DNA of 64,000 nucleotides from Laspinema palackyanum D2c (GCF_025370875.1 NZ_JAMXFD010000002.1:527009-591008), one strand, 5' to 3'; counted from the first letter of the stretch, positions 1 through 9,357 are shown. Translations and numbers: made by a program. The notes: generated by a model not told the origin, from the letters alone.

Positions 1-428
1 GCTAGTATGGGTTTGGCAATCCGGCTCAATTGACGTACATTCGTGGCCCCGAAGACTGGGCTAATGCATTGTAAAAGTGGTAAGATGTCTTTCTTATGCT
101 AATGTAGATGTCTTATGTAGTTGTGGTAACCAACAAGTGTACTACGTTAGCTCTCCCGTGAGTTGGCGAAGGTATTGTTTACCCAATCTTCAGTCTTTAA
201 CCACAGATTAGGGCCAGAAAGCCCCTGGGTGGTGCGATTTATCTAATCCTGAACGGACCTTCTAGGCAAACCAACGGCTTGAAACCCCCGCCTGAGCTAA
301 TTTACCCAACCGATCCCCGCCTTTGGGGGTGAAGAGTTAGGCTTCGGAAGAGTGCCTCTATAATAGTGCATAACGCCTTGCCTTCTAGTCCTCGCAATTC
401 TCTATTTTAGAACAGGCACGAGAGATCC
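1..428. other. Non-coding leader upstream of the 7TM-HD gene
   Basis: No convincing gene is seen here. A short frame open from base 1 stops at 31-33 (last residues MGLAIRLN) and could be the tail of a gene outside the window, but it is too short to name. The rest is moderately GC-rich and contains complementary blocks, for example ACCCCC near 284 and GGGGGT near 325, so a structured RNA or long leader is possible. I did not recognise a known RNA family. Confidence 0.4.
336..364 (+). promoter_or_regulatory. Candidate sigma-70 promoter for the 7TM-HD gene
   Basis: A perfect TATAAT hexamer lies at 359-364. The matching -35 region about 17 bases upstream (around 336-341) is poor. A start near 371 would give a leader of about 58 bases before the ATG at 429. 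This rests on sequence match only. Confidence 0.35.
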
Positions 429-2969
429 ATGAGATCAATTCAGATGCTGACTCGGCAACTCGAACAATGGGGGAGAGATTGCGCCAACATTTACTCGCGC
501 AATCTTTCCAAAAGCAATCGGCTGAAGAGAGGGACCCTACCTCAAGGGTCCCCTCCGTCTTTGCCCCGCGAGTTACCCGCCCCTCCCGGTCCAGGTTCGA
601 CTAAACCGACGGATTGGACAAAGGGACTCCAATCTCGGATGAATAGCACAGTCCATTCACCTGTAGCGGTTCTGCTGGCGGTGACTTGCCTCACCGCAAC
701 CATCGGACAGCGCTTTTACAATCAGCCGCAACTGGATGTAGGGACCATTGCCCCACAAACCTTTATCGCCCCGTTCGATGCTAGGGTAGAGGATACCAAA
801 ACCACCGAAGACAATCGCAGGGCGGCCCGCATTGGGTCCAGTCCGGTTTTAATGATCGATCGCCCCGTCTCTCAGCAGATTGAGAAAGTCCTCCAACGAG
901 TGTTGGACGAAGGGACCCAATTGCGCCAAGTTGGGGGGCAATTTCCCTTTGTGGATACCACCATCTTGTCTACTTCTACCCAGCTTTATCTAAGACAGGC
1001 GCAAGAGTGGGAATATAATGCGGTGGTGAGGGCAGCCGGAGAAGATGCGCCAATGGTGGATATCCCCAGCAATTCAGACCAGAACCCCAATAACTCGTCG
1101 GCGGCAGATTGGGCGGTGGAACGGGGTCTGTTAACGGACTCCGGACAGCAAGCGGTGATGGAACTGCAAACGTACCGCAAACGCGGGGGGTCGGTGCCCT
1201 TTTCGGGATTGGTTGAGCAAATTTCCCAGGCGCGTCAAACTTACCGATTAGCGGTGGCGGCGATCGCCGATACAACCAGTGTCGCCTCAACCCATATTTA
1301 CGGTCTCAATTTATTTGAACTCTCCGATGAAGAGTGGATTCAAACTCAATTGGGTCTCCAGAATGCCTTAAAGCGGATGTTGTCCCAAGGGATTCCAGGG
1401 GGACTGCCGAAAAATGTTCTGCAAATGGCGGTGATGATCCAGTTGGAGGGTCAGGTGCCACAGGGGGCAGTGGAACTCTCTCAGAATTTGTTGTTAGAGG
1501 TCCTACAGCCTAATTTAATCAAAGATTTAGAACGCACCCGAGTCCGCGCTGAACAAGCGGCCCTGGAAGTCAAGCCGGTTTTTGTCAGCGTTGAACAAGG
1601 GGAGGTGATTATTGAACAGGGTGAAGCGATTTCTCAGTCGCAATTTGTGCTGCTCGATCGCTTTGATTTGAGTCGCCGCGAAATTAATTGGGTGGGACTC
1701 TTTGGGTTTGGCGGAACGGTGACGATCGCTGTGGGAATTTTTTGGCTGACGGAACGGAGGGTGCATCCGAAGTTACGACGGCGCGATCGCACTCTGGTGT
1801 TACTCCTCTCCTTGACGGCCCCACTGCTGATTTCTCTGGGGATTCCTTACACCACCTTACCGGCAGTCGGGTTATTACTCGGCAGTTTCTACGGGTCCAT
1901 CCTCTCGGGGACTGTTGTGGGACTCCTGAGTTTCCTCTTACCCCTAGGCATGGAAATTGAGTGGACTTATTTGCTGGCGAATGCGGCAGCGGGTTTAATC
2001 AGTGGTATCCTCGCCGGACGAACGCGATCGCGAGAAGAACTGGCAATGGTTGGGGGTGTGGCCGGTTTAACCCAAGGTGGAGTTTACCTAATTGGCAGCC
2101 TGATTCCCAGTGCCACTGCCGGGACGATTTGGTACACCATTCTCGGGGCCGCTGGGATTCAGGCGATCGCTGGGGTCTCCTGGAGTATTGTCGCCCTCGG
2201 TTTGAGTCCCTACCTCGAACATCTGTTTGACCTGGTAACCCCCATCCGTCTGGCAGAACTGGCGAACCCCAATCGTCCTCTGTTAAAACGTTTGGCTTCC
2301 GAAGCGCCGGGGACCTTCCAACATACCCTGTTTGTCGCCACCCTCGCCGAAGCTGCGGCGAAGGAACTCGGCTGTAATGTGGAATTGATTCGGACGGGTA
2401 CACTGTATCATGATATCGGAAAAATGCACGACCCCCAAGGGTTTATCGAAAACCAAATGGGGGGACCGAACAAACATGATGAAATTGATGACCCTTGGGA
2501 AAGTGCGGCCATTATTAAAAAGCACGTCACCGAAGGGCTGGTGATGGCGCGAAAATTCCGTTTACCTAAAGCCATTCAAGCCTTTATTCCCGAACATCAA
2601 GGCACGATGTTGATTGCTTATTTTTATCATCAAGCACAACAACGTGCTCAACAAGAGGGGCGAGAAGTCCGGGATGAAGATTTCCGCTATGATGGTCCGA
2701 TTCCCCAATCTCGGGAAACGGCGATCGTCATGTTGGCGGACTCTTGTGAGGCAGCCTTACGCAGTCTCAAGGATGTCAGCGAAGAGGAAGCCCTGAATAT
2801 GGTGAATAAAATTCTCAAAGCCCGCTGGCACGACAATCAACTGGGTGAGTCCGGTCTGAAACGGGAAGAAATGCCGAAAATTGCCGAAATCTTTGTGAGG
2901 GTTTGGCAACAGTTCAATCACAAACGGATTGCCTATCCCAAAGCGGCCCTTTCTCTCCAGTCGAAGTAG
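429..2969 (+). CDS. 7TM-HD family phosphohydrolase (PgpH-type, predicted c-di-AMP phosphodiesterase)
   Basis: This 846-residue membrane protein has the architecture of the 7TMR-HDED/7TM-HD family. A basic N-terminus is followed by one membrane segment (about residues 76-93), a large presumably extracytoplasmic region to about 415, a block of seven hydrophobic segments (about 420-610) and a C-terminal cytoplasmic HD domain. The metal-binding HD pair is H661-D662 in LYHDIGKM, and an upstream conserved His sits in TFQHTLFVA. Family members of the PgpH group hydrolyse the second messenger c-di-AMP, so a role in c-di-AMP turnover is inferred by homology. The start follows the purine-rich GAGAGATCC. 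It converges with the ABC permease gene, with 31 bases between stops. Confidence 0.87.
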   Translation: MRSIQMLTRQLEQWGRDCANIYSRNLSKSNRLKRGTLPQGSPPSLPRELPAPPGPGSTKPTDWTKGLQSRMNSTVHSPVAVLLAVTCLTATIGQRFYNQPQLDVGTIAPQTFIAPFDARVEDTKTTEDNRRAARIGSSPVLMIDRPVSQQIEKVLQRVLDEGTQLRQVGGQFPFVDTTILSTSTQLYLRQAQEWEYNAVVRAAGEDAPMVDIPSNSDQNPNNSSAADWAVERGLLTDSGQQAVMELQTYRKRGGSVPFSGLVEQISQARQTYRLAVAAIADTTSVASTHIYGLNLFELSDEEWIQTQLGLQNALKRMLSQGIPGGLPKNVLQMAVMIQLEGQVPQGAVELSQNLLLEVLQPNLIKDLERTRVRAEQAALEVKPVFVSVEQGEVIIEQGEAISQSQFVLLDRFDLSRREINWVGLFGFGGTVTIAVGIFWLTERRVHPKLRRRDRTLVLLLSLTAPLLISLGIPYTTLPAVGLLLGSFYGSILSGTVVGLLSFLLPLGMEIEWTYLLANAAAGLISGILAGRTRSREELAMVGGVAGLTQGGVYLIGSLIPSATAGTIWYTILGAAGIQAIAGVSWSIVALGLSPYLEHLFDLVTPIRLAELANPNRPLLKRLASEAPGTFQHTLFVATLAEAAAKELGCNVELIRTGTLYHDIGKMHDPQGFIENQMGGPNKHDEIDDPWESAAIIKKHVTEGLVMARKFRLPKAIQAFIPEHQGTMLIAYFYHQAQQRAQQEGREVRDEDFRYDGPIPQSRETAIVMLADSCEAALRSLKDVSEEEALNMVNKILKARWHDNQLGESGLKREEMPKIAEIFVRVWQQFNHKRIAYPKAALSLQSK

Positions 2970-2973
2970 GGGG

Positions 2974-2992
2974 AGGGGGAAATTAACCCCCT
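2974..2992. terminator. Possible bidirectional hairpin between convergent genes
   Basis: AGGGGG at 2974-2979 pairs with CCCCCT at 2987-2992 across a 7-base AT-rich loop, in the 31-base gap between two convergent stop codons. No clear U-run follows on either strand, so it is a weak terminator candidate. Confidence 0.35.
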
Positions 2993-3000
2993 GCTTATAC

Positions 3001-3861
3001 TTACCCTTTGACTCCGGTCCCGGCATCCGTGGGGACAATGTACTGCTGCAATAGGAGAAATAAGAGTAAGACTGGGGCGATGGCGATCGTTGACCCCGCC
3101 GCAATCAGCCGCCAATCTAAAGAAAATGTCCCTTCTAATCGCGCCACCCCTAGGGGCAATGTATAAAATTCTGGACGATCAATTACCAGTAACGGCCACA
3201 GAAAATCACTCCAAGACCCGATAAAGACAAACAGAGCTAACGTCACTAGCGCCGGTCTCACTGCCGGAATCATCACATTCCACCAAATCCCTAATTCTGA
3301 ACAGCCATCCATTCGTCCTGCTTCTTCTAACTCTTTCGGAACGCCTTGAAAGGCTTGGCGCAATAAAAAGATGCCAAAGGCTGAGGCGAGAGAGGGGAAG
3401 ATAATCCCTAAATAAGTGTTTTTTAATCCCAATTGGACGGTTAAAATATACAAGGGAATCATCACGATTTGAAAGGGAATCATAATCGTAGAGACTATCC
3501 CGGAAAAAATTAGATTCCTCCCAGGAAATTCTAATCGGGCCAGGGGATAAGCCGCTAAGGCACAAAATATCACATTAAAGCTCACCGTTAGGACCGCAAC
3601 CAGGGTGCTATTAAACAGATATTGTCCGAAGGGACTCGCTTGCCATACCCGGACAAAGTTCTGGAAGGTAGGTTCTGCGGGGAGGAATTGCGGAGGAACT
3701 TGAAAGATGTTTTCAGTCGGGGATTTGAAGGCGGTACTAATCAGCCAAATTAGGGGGAGTAGGGTGAGGAAGGCGATCGCACTCAACAGGGCATAAAGGC
3801 CCAACCGTCTCCATCGGGATTGGGTTTGACGCGAAGCGGTCAGTTTGAGGGAATCTTTCAT
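3001..3861 (-). CDS. Carbohydrate ABC transporter permease (MalG type)
   Basis: An inner-membrane permease of the binding-protein-dependent sugar importer family, about 286 residues with six predicted membrane segments. The EAA loop that docks the ATPase is visible as EELEEAGRMDGCSELGIWW followed by PAVRPAL. The frame is open 24 codons further upstream, but that stretch looks unlike the family N-terminus; the ATG at 3861 is preceded by an AAGG-containing site and gives the usual length. No binding protein, second permease or ATPase is adjacent, so this is an orphan component and the substrate is unknown. Confidence 0.85.
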   Translation of the reverse strand: MKDSLKLTASRQTQSRWRRLGLYALLSAIAFLTLLPLIWLISTAFKSPTENIFQVPPQFLPAEPTFQNFVRVWQASPFGQYLFNSTLVAVLTVSFNVIFCALAAYPLARLEFPGRNLIFSGIVSTIMIPFQIVMIPLYILTVQLGLKNTYLGIIFPSLASAFGIFLLRQAFQGVPKELEEAGRMDGCSELGIWWNVMIPAVRPALVTLALFVFIGSWSDFLWPLLVIDRPEFYTLPLGVARLEGTFSLDWRLIAAGSTIAIAPVLLLFLLLQQYIVPTDAGTGVKG

Positions 3862-4095
3862 AAAGGTTAGCCTTGAAAGTTGAGAATAAAGACAATCCAA
3901 GGGATTTAAACAGGAATAGGAATAGCGTACCATAACCCCCCTATTTTAGGCTAAAATATTTAGGATAATTTGAGGATAATCCATAAAAATCAAAATCACA
4001 AAGAGTGACTTAAATTAATCCGGCATCTGCTAAAATAATTTTATCAAAAACAAATAAATCATTTCCAGGTTTTCCCAATAAAAGTGAGTGCTAAC

Positions 4096-4740
4096 ATGAC
4101 CAAACAACTTGAGGAAACGAAAATTGCAAATATTATTAAAAAATGGCTCAAGACCATTAAAGAAATTCAGGAAGACAGTGGAACAAACTGTCTTCAAGTT
4201 ACCCGACTTACCAGTATTAAAAGTTTGTGTAAAGATCGTCAACCCGCAAAACATTTCGCCGTGCATATCGCTAAACGGGTCTGGGAATCAATGGAGAGCA
4301 CCCGGGACGATCACTTTGATCAGAGCGAATGGCAAGCGCACAAAGCCATTGTAAGTCAGGCGATCGCCCAAATGGAAGCAGCGATCGAGGAAGTAAGTCC
4401 CCAACACGAACAATCGATAGAAGCCCTCCGGGAGGAAATTAAAATCTACCAAGGGAACGATTATCGCCGAACGGAATGGGCAACTGTCCATTTTATTCGC
4501 AGTGGTAACTTACTCAAAATTGATTATGCTCTTTGTTGTTTTATTAATCAAGAATATCTATATTATACATACCAATTAGCCCGAGAATATGCGGAAAACT
4601 ATGACATAAATTATGGTAATGGATTGAATCCCAATTCTCTCTCTATGTTGTTAGATATTGCTGAGTTTTGGTGTCAGTATTATTTTAATCAATCTCTAAA
4701 AGATCGCTTTCCTAAACTACTTTCTAATTCAGTACCTTAA
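4096..4740 (+). CDS. Hypothetical protein, helical, no recognised domain
   Basis: A soluble, charged, probably mostly helical protein of 214 residues. The N-terminal part is rich in Lys/Glu and the C-terminal third is rich in Tyr, Asn and aromatic residues. I do not recognise the family. The frame could also begin at a GTG at 4084, but the ATG at 4096 has a GTGAG site about 8 bases upstream. Base composition is more AT-rich than the neighbouring genes, especially after 4500, which is compatible with acquisition. It stands alone between a divergent permease gene and the convergent cyclo-ligase gene, so context gives no functional hint. Confidence 0.65.
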   Translation: MTKQLEETKIANIIKKWLKTIKEIQEDSGTNCLQVTRLTSIKSLCKDRQPAKHFAVHIAKRVWESMESTRDDHFDQSEWQAHKAIVSQAIAQMEAAIEEVSPQHEQSIEALREEIKIYQGNDYRRTEWATVHFIRSGNLLKIDYALCCFINQEYLYYTYQLAREYAENYDINYGNGLNPNSLSMLLDIAEFWCQYYFNQSLKDRFPKLLSNSVP

Positions 4741-4948
4741 ATACATTCTCTTCAAGAGTCGAAAAGCGATTGGCATAGAAAAAAGGGGGTTTTATGTGGG
4801 TTTCATAAGTGCGAAGTAGGGAGAGTAGGGAGTCAGAAAATTTATTCTGCCTAAAGTCTACATCCCGGTTGGTTAAGATGGGAAAAATTATAATAAAACC
4901 TTAAATTTACATAAAAAAACTGCGCTTTTCTCTCCAGTCCCCTCCCAC

Positions 4949-5545
4949 TCATTTTGATGGGATTTGTCTCAATCCAAGTTCGGTACAAACTCCCTGCAAG
5001 GGTTTATCCCAGGAAGCGATTGGTAGTTGGAGTAAATCGCCAAAGTCGAACAAAATCCCCACGGTGGGTTTAGACTGCCATTGGGGAAGGGACAGTAGGC
5101 GATCGTAAAATCCACCCCCATATCCGAGGCGATACCCCTGGCGATCGCATCCCACCGATGGGACTAAAATTAAATCAACTTCCTCCGGTTGCAAGATTGG
5201 CGCATCCGGTAGCGGTTCTAAAATGCCATACTTACCCGGTTGTAGCGGATCCCCAATACTGTAGCGATGCCACACTAACTGCTTCTTTACACAACGAGGC
5301 AGTCCCCATTGATGATTGGTATCCGTGAATAAAAAACTTAAATCCGGTTCTTGGCGAAAACTAATATAGGCTAAAATAGTTCGGGAACGCTGATATAAAT
5401 CTGAGGATTTTAGATGGTGACAAAGGCGATCACTTTTCTCCTGCCATTCTGCTGGAAAAAAAGCGTTTCGCTTTTGGAGTAACTTCAGTCTGAGTTGGGC
5501 TTTCTCTAGTTGAGGGTCGAGAGACATTTGGGAATTGTCAATCAT
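4949..5545 (-). CDS. 5-formyltetrahydrofolate cyclo-ligase
   Basis: Predicted cytosolic enzyme of folate metabolism that converts 5-formyl-THF to 5,10-methenyl-THF using ATP. The 198-residue length is normal for the family. The C-terminal ATP/folate-binding signature is clear: LVPSVGCDRQGYRLGYGGGF followed by YDR at about residues 127-149. The N-terminal KAQLRLKLLQKRNAF is the typical basic helix. M7 (5527) is an alternative start, but no ribosome binding site precedes it. It is a single gene with the GDP-fucose synthase gene upstream in the same orientation, separated by 146 bases that hold a palindromic repeat. Confidence 0.88.
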   Translation of the reverse strand: MIDNSQMSLDPQLEKAQLRLKLLQKRNAFFPAEWQEKSDRLCHHLKSSDLYQRSRTILAYISFRQEPDLSFLFTDTNHQWGLPRCVKKQLVWHRYSIGDPLQPGKYGILEPLPDAPILQPEEVDLILVPSVGCDRQGYRLGYGGGFYDRLLSLPQWQSKPTVGILFDFGDLLQLPIASWDKPLQGVCTELGLRQIPSK

Positions 5546-5590
5546 AAAATTGTGACCTGAATCGCACAGATTTTAACATTAAATCCTAAA

Positions 5591-5626
5591 AAATGTAGAG
5601 GCAATTTGCGATTCGCCTCTACATTT
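5591..5626. repeat. Dispersed palindromic repeat, TGTAGAGGC type, copy 1
   Basis: A perfect 12-base-pair dyad: AAATGTAGAGGC at 5591-5602 and GCCTCTACATTT at 5615-5626. A close relative lies at 16234-16266 and a variant perfect palindrome at 6730-6759. All three sit in spacers. Confidence 0.75.
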
Positions 5627-5691
5627 AAGGGGTATTCTAAAAACAGGATAATCCGCTATCATTAGCCGTTTCTAGTCACAAAATTTGCTAC

Positions 5692-6636
5692 CTAAGCCGC
5701 ATTTTCCCGATACCAGGCGATAGTTTTTTGCAATCCTTCTTTAAACCCAACCTCTGCCGTAAATCCAAACTCTTTTTTAGCCAGTTCCGTATCTAAACAG
5801 CGGCGAGGTTGACCATTAGGTTTCTCCGTATCCCAAACCAATTTACCCTCAAATCCCATCAATTCGCAAATCAGTTCAATTAAATCGCGAATGGTGATTT
5901 CATAGCCGGTTCCCAAATTAACCGGGTCCGATTTATGGTAAGATTGAGTTGCCATCACAATCCCTCGGGCGGCATCGGTGGAGTAGAGAAATTCCCGAGA
6001 AGGGGTACCATCTCCCCACACCACTAATTCTTTATCTCCCCGTTCTTGGGCTTCATGAACTTTGCGAATTAAGGCGGGGATGACGTGAGAACTGCTGGTG
6101 TCGAAGTTATCTTCCGGTCCATATAAGTTAACAGGCAGTAAATAAATGCCGTTAAAATTATATTGTTGTCGATAGGATTGCAGTTGGACTAATAAGGCTT
6201 TTTTGGCAATCCCATAAGGCGCATTGGTTTCTTCTGGATATCCATTCCAAAGGTCATCTTCTTTGAAGGGGACGGGGGTGAATTTGGGATAGGCGCAGAT
6301 GGTACCGACACAGACAAATTTCTGCACACCGGCTTGATAGGCGGCATGAATGAGTTGCGTCCCCATCATCAAATTATCATAGAAGAGTTCGGCGGGTTTT
6401 TCGCGATTTAAGCCGATTCCACCGACATGGGCGGCGAGGTGAATGATAATATCTTGTTGTTGGACAACCTGCTGACAAACTTCCATGATTCTCAGGTCAG
6501 AATCACGCGATCGCGGGACGGTGATTTTATCGCGATCGGCCCCATTTTGGGTTAATTGGTCGATGACTTGCCGACCTAAAAATCCGGCCCCTCCGGTGAC
6601 GAGAATGCGTTTGTCTTTTAAGTCTAATGATTCCAT
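5692..6636 (-). CDS. fcl: GDP-L-fucose synthase
   Basis: Short-chain dehydrogenase/epimerase that converts GDP-4-keto-6-deoxymannose to GDP-L-fucose (epimerase and NADPH reductase). The 314-residue protein has the Rossmann motif VTGGAGFLG near residue 13, a conserved Thr in GTICAYP and the catalytic Tyr141-x3-Lys145 in PYGIAKKA. Family-typical [10 protein letters not shown] follows near residue 170. It lies 212 bases downstream of gmd in the same orientation, and gmd makes its substrate, so the two complete the de novo GDP-fucose pathway for surface polysaccharide. A palindromic repeat sits between the two genes. Confidence 0.92.
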   Translation of the reverse strand: MESLDLKDKRILVTGGAGFLGRQVIDQLTQNGADRDKITVPRSRDSDLRIMEVCQQVVQQQDIIIHLAAHVGGIGLNREKPAELFYDNLMMGTQLIHAAYQAGVQKFVCVGTICAYPKFTPVPFKEDDLWNGYPEETNAPYGIAKKALLVQLQSYRQQYNFNGIYLLPVNLYGPEDNFDTSSSHVIPALIRKVHEAQERGDKELVVWGDGTPSREFLYSTDAARGIVMATQSYHKSDPVNLGTGYEITIRDLIELICELMGFEGKLVWDTEKPNGQPRRCLDTELAKKEFGFTAEVGFKEGLQKTIAWYRENAA

Positions 6637-6729
6637 TTAGCTTGACCTCTGATACTTAATACTTGAACGAGGCGGCGATCGCACTTTCCCTTGACAGGAC
6701 TTCCGCACTATTTAAGACTAGACACTAAA

Positions 6730-6759
6730 TGTAGGGTTGATTCGCGAATCAACCCTACA
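6730..6759. repeat. Perfect 30-bp palindrome (TGTAGGGTTGATTCG dyad)
   Basis: TGTAGGGTTGATTCG at 6730-6744 is followed without a spacer by its exact reverse complement to 6759. It is a variant of the TGTAGAGGC hairpins at 5591 and 16234, and lies in the gmd-fcl spacer where a long RNA hairpin would form. Confidence 0.8.
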
Positions 6760-6848
6760 AGATATGGGGTTGATGCGTAAGTCCTGTTTGGTTGAAGAAC
6801 AGGCCCCCTCCCTAGAGTCTTGGGGAGGGGACTGGATTGAGTGGCGAA

Positions 6849-8909
6849 TTAGTCCACCATGTGACCACTGTCTTGGCGGATGAAGGCGCGATCGATAATC
6901 GGTTGTCCTGTGGGAGATTCTACCCCGATCGCCTTGAGGTCAGAATCCACCATTAAGGCAACCAATTGTTCAAAGGTAATGGAGGGTTCCCATCCTAATT
7001 TTTCCTTCGCTTTACTGGGGTCGCCAATTAATAAATCAACTTCCGCAGGACGGAGATAGCGGGGGTCGAATTCGACGTAATCTTCCCAATTCAGGTTAAC
7101 GAAATTAAAGGCTAAATCCAAAAACTTGCGGATGGTATGGGTTTCATTGGTGGCAACGACATAATCATCCGGTTCTTCTTGTTGCAGCATCAACCACATG
7201 GCGCGAACATAGTCTTTGGCATAGCCCCAGTCCCGCTTAGAATCCAGGTTACCAAGGAAGAGTTTCTTCTGCTTTCCGGCGACGATGCGGGCGACGGCGC
7301 GGGTAATTTTGCGGGTGACGAAGGTTTCGCCTCGGCGCGGGGAGTTATGGATCCAACCCTGGCCGACTCCAGCATGGAAGGTGCCACTGGTGGTTGCTAA
7401 GTCAAATAACCATCCTTGATAGTTGATGGGTTCAGCGGTGACAACTTGGGCGCGGTTGGTGCCTTGGGGTGGGGTGGCGTTGATGTGAATTTGATACTGG
7501 AACCCGTCGCCTTGGGATTCGGTGGCAATCCAGGCGGGTTGTTCCAGGGTAGTGACGGACATCCAGTAGAGTCCGGCAGCGAGGAGGGCGGAGGGAGTTT
7601 GGACGGTGAAAGTGTCTCCAGCTAGGGGAGAAACGGCTTTAAATCCGTCTAAAAAGGCTAACCGTTCCCGATCGCCTGCGTTGAGAATCCGCTTGGGAAT
7701 GCGTTTGTCTTGGGATTTGCTGTACAGTTCCGATCGCAAGTAGTCACTGTAGGCCGGGTTGCCGGATAACTGGAGACGGGATGCGGCGAGGCGATCGCAA
7801 TTTCCACCGGAGACTTTTCGCCAAGAGGCGGCGAGGCGATCGCCTACAGCGGTGTCCGGAATTGTCAAGATGACTTGACTTTGACTATCAATTTCTGCGG
7901 CAGCAACGAGTACCCCAAGCAACCATGCCTCAGTTTCGGTGAGGTCAAGTTGTTCAGGCGATCGCGGCAAGTCAATCAACGCCAAGGAATCCCCGACTTT
8001 GACCTCACCGGCAGGTTTTTCTACTGCCGATTCGCCCTGTTGCACAAATACAACATGATCGCTGGTGGCATGATAAACCGCACCCTCTGCCGCAATCCGA
8101 TGTACGGTTTTATTGGGTTGTTCTGTGGCCCCATTCCAGGTGGCCGTCATGCAAGTCACTTGCACCCACCCTTGGGCATCCCAGACTTCCAACCCGTTAC
8201 CGTCCCTAATGTCCGTGGTATATCGATTTTTATGGCCTGGATCCTGGTCATGGGGGACAATTTCCGCAATGGACACCAGGTCAATTAATCCATCCTGACG
8301 AATGAACACCGGGGTATTGTCAATCACGCATTCATGGTTAAACAGGATGCCATTACAGGCAAATAAATCATAAGATTCGCGATAATTGACCGTTTGCCAA
8401 TGGGCGTAAACCTTGGCGCAGGAATAGGGACTGCGGGGATAAAACGGGGTCGTTTCCTTTTGGGGGACTTCCAAGACCTTGCCAAACATTTCCGAGGAAC
8501 CCGCTTGATAAAAGCGGACTTGGATCCCGGTGCGATGTTGGTAGTCGCGGATCGCTTCTAAGAGGCGCAGGGTTCCCATTGCCACCGTATCCACGGTGTA
8601 TTCTGGGGAGTCAAAGCTGACGCGGACATGGGATTGAGCGCCCAGGTTGTAAATTTCAACAGGTTTGACTTCTTCGAGAATTCGACGGAGAGTGACCCCA
8701 TCGGTTAAGTCCCCGTAATGGAGAAATAACCGGGCGGCTTCACTATGGGGGTCCACATAAAGATGGTCGATCCGGTCGGTATTAAAGGTGGAAGTCCGGC
8801 GGATAATCCCGTGGACTTCATAGCCTTTTTCTAGTAATAATTCGCTTAAGTAAGAACCGTCTTGGCCGGTGATGCCGGTGATTAATGCCCGCTTACGTTG
8901 CTGCGTCAT
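6849..8909 (-). CDS. gmd: GDP-mannose 4,6-dehydratase precursor interrupted by an intein
   Basis: The 686-residue frame is nearly twice the length of Gmd. Residues 1-193 and 523-686 together form a normal 357-residue GDP-D-mannose 4,6-dehydratase, which makes GDP-4-keto-6-deoxymannose with bound NADP. Visible features are the Rossmann motif ITGITGQDGSYL (10-21) and catalytic Tyr162-x3-Lys166 in YSCAKVYAHW. Between NGILFNHE and SPRRGETF, normally contiguous in Gmd, sits a 329-residue insert with intein ends (see the separate entry). The insertion point follows shortly after the active-site helix in a highly conserved substrate-binding stretch, so unspliced protein should be inactive. The stop is at 6849. 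It is upstream of fcl in a GDP-fucose pair; the initiating sugar transferase gene lies further upstream on the same strand. Confidence 0.93.
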   Translation of the reverse strand: MTQQRKRALITGITGQDGSYLSELLLEKGYEVHGIIRRTSTFNTDRIDHLYVDPHSEAARLFLHYGDLTDGVTLRRILEEVKPVEIYNLGAQSHVRVSFDSPEYTVDTVAMGTLRLLEAIRDYQHRTGIQVRFYQAGSSEMFGKVLEVPQKETTPFYPRSPYSCAKVYAHWQTVNYRESYDLFACNGILFNHECVIDNTPVFIRQDGLIDLVSIAEIVPHDQDPGHKNRYTTDIRDGNGLEVWDAQGWVQVTCMTATWNGATEQPNKTVHRIAAEGAVYHATSDHVVFVQQGESAVEKPAGEVKVGDSLALIDLPRSPEQLDLTETEAWLLGVLVAAAEIDSQSQVILTIPDTAVGDRLAASWRKVSGGNCDRLAASRLQLSGNPAYSDYLRSELYSKSQDKRIPKRILNAGDRERLAFLDGFKAVSPLAGDTFTVQTPSALLAAGLYWMSVTTLEQPAWIATESQGDGFQYQIHINATPPQGTNRAQVVTAEPINYQGWLFDLATTSGTFHAGVGQGWIHNSPRRGETFVTRKITRAVARIVAGKQKKLFLGNLDSKRDWGYAKDYVRAMWLMLQQEEPDDYVVATNETHTIRKFLDLAFNFVNLNWEDYVEFDPRYLRPAEVDLLIGDPSKAKEKLGWEPSITFEQLVALMVDSDLKAIGVESPTGQPIIDRAFIRQDSGHMVD
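7344..8330 (-). other. In-frame intein within Gmd, with degenerate LAGLIDADG-type insert
   Basis: Residues 194-522 of the precursor. It begins with Cys194 in CVIDNTPVFIRQDG (block A), has block B GAVYHATSDHVVFV with the TxxH motif T282-H285, block F GWLFDLATTSGTFHAG, and ends GWIHN with His521-Asn522; the first C-extein residue is Ser523. All residues needed for class 1 splicing are present. The middle contains two segments resembling LAGLIDADG endonuclease helices, AWLLGVLVAAAEI (328-340) and AFLDGFKAVSP (418-428), but the positions of the catalytic acidic residues appear to be Ala and Val, so homing activity is probably lost. A 14-residue internal duplication starting DRLAAS is present at about 357-384. 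Confidence 0.93.
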
Positions 8910-9357
8910 TGTTTGATTTTTCCTCTCAACCTCTAGTTAAGTCTTTGGACTCTCAGTGGCGATCGCCTGAGTCTGTACTGAACCGCACCCTAATGATTCT
9001 TTGCCTTGACCCCCATCCTGGGAATGTTTCGCGCAGGATGGGATTTATCAAATCAGTCTTTCACTTTATCGTGAATTTTGGCAGTTAATGTGAAGGAATC
9101 CTATAGTTTTGGCGTAGTTTTGGCGAACTTTTTGTAAATCGAGTCGTCCGGTTTGCGTTACCGGATGTTAATGGATTGTACTTCCTTAGGGTATCAACTG
9201 TCACCGTTTTCTTGAATTTTCCCCGGGTTTGGGGTGGAAATGCAAAAAATTTGCTGAAGCCTTGCGTCCTCAGCATAATTCCCGATCGCAGTCGGTGGGT
9301 TAAAGGGGGTGAACTGCACCAGCCCAGCACTGATGCAGTTCAGAGCAACAAGGCCCG
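8910..9357. other. Spacer between sugar transferase and gmd
   Basis: No gene is supported in these 448 bases. GAACTGCA at 9311-9318 and TGCAGTTC at 9334-9341 form a hairpin just downstream of the sugar transferase stop; it lacks a U-run, so it is at most a weak terminator. The remainder should hold the gmd promoter, which I could not pinpoint. Confidence 0.5.

Noticed and set aside
1..33. C-terminus of photosystem I PsaC (SMGLA-like ending)
   Set aside because: The frame reads SMGLA but continues IRLN instead of ending in Tyr, and only 10 codons are visible.
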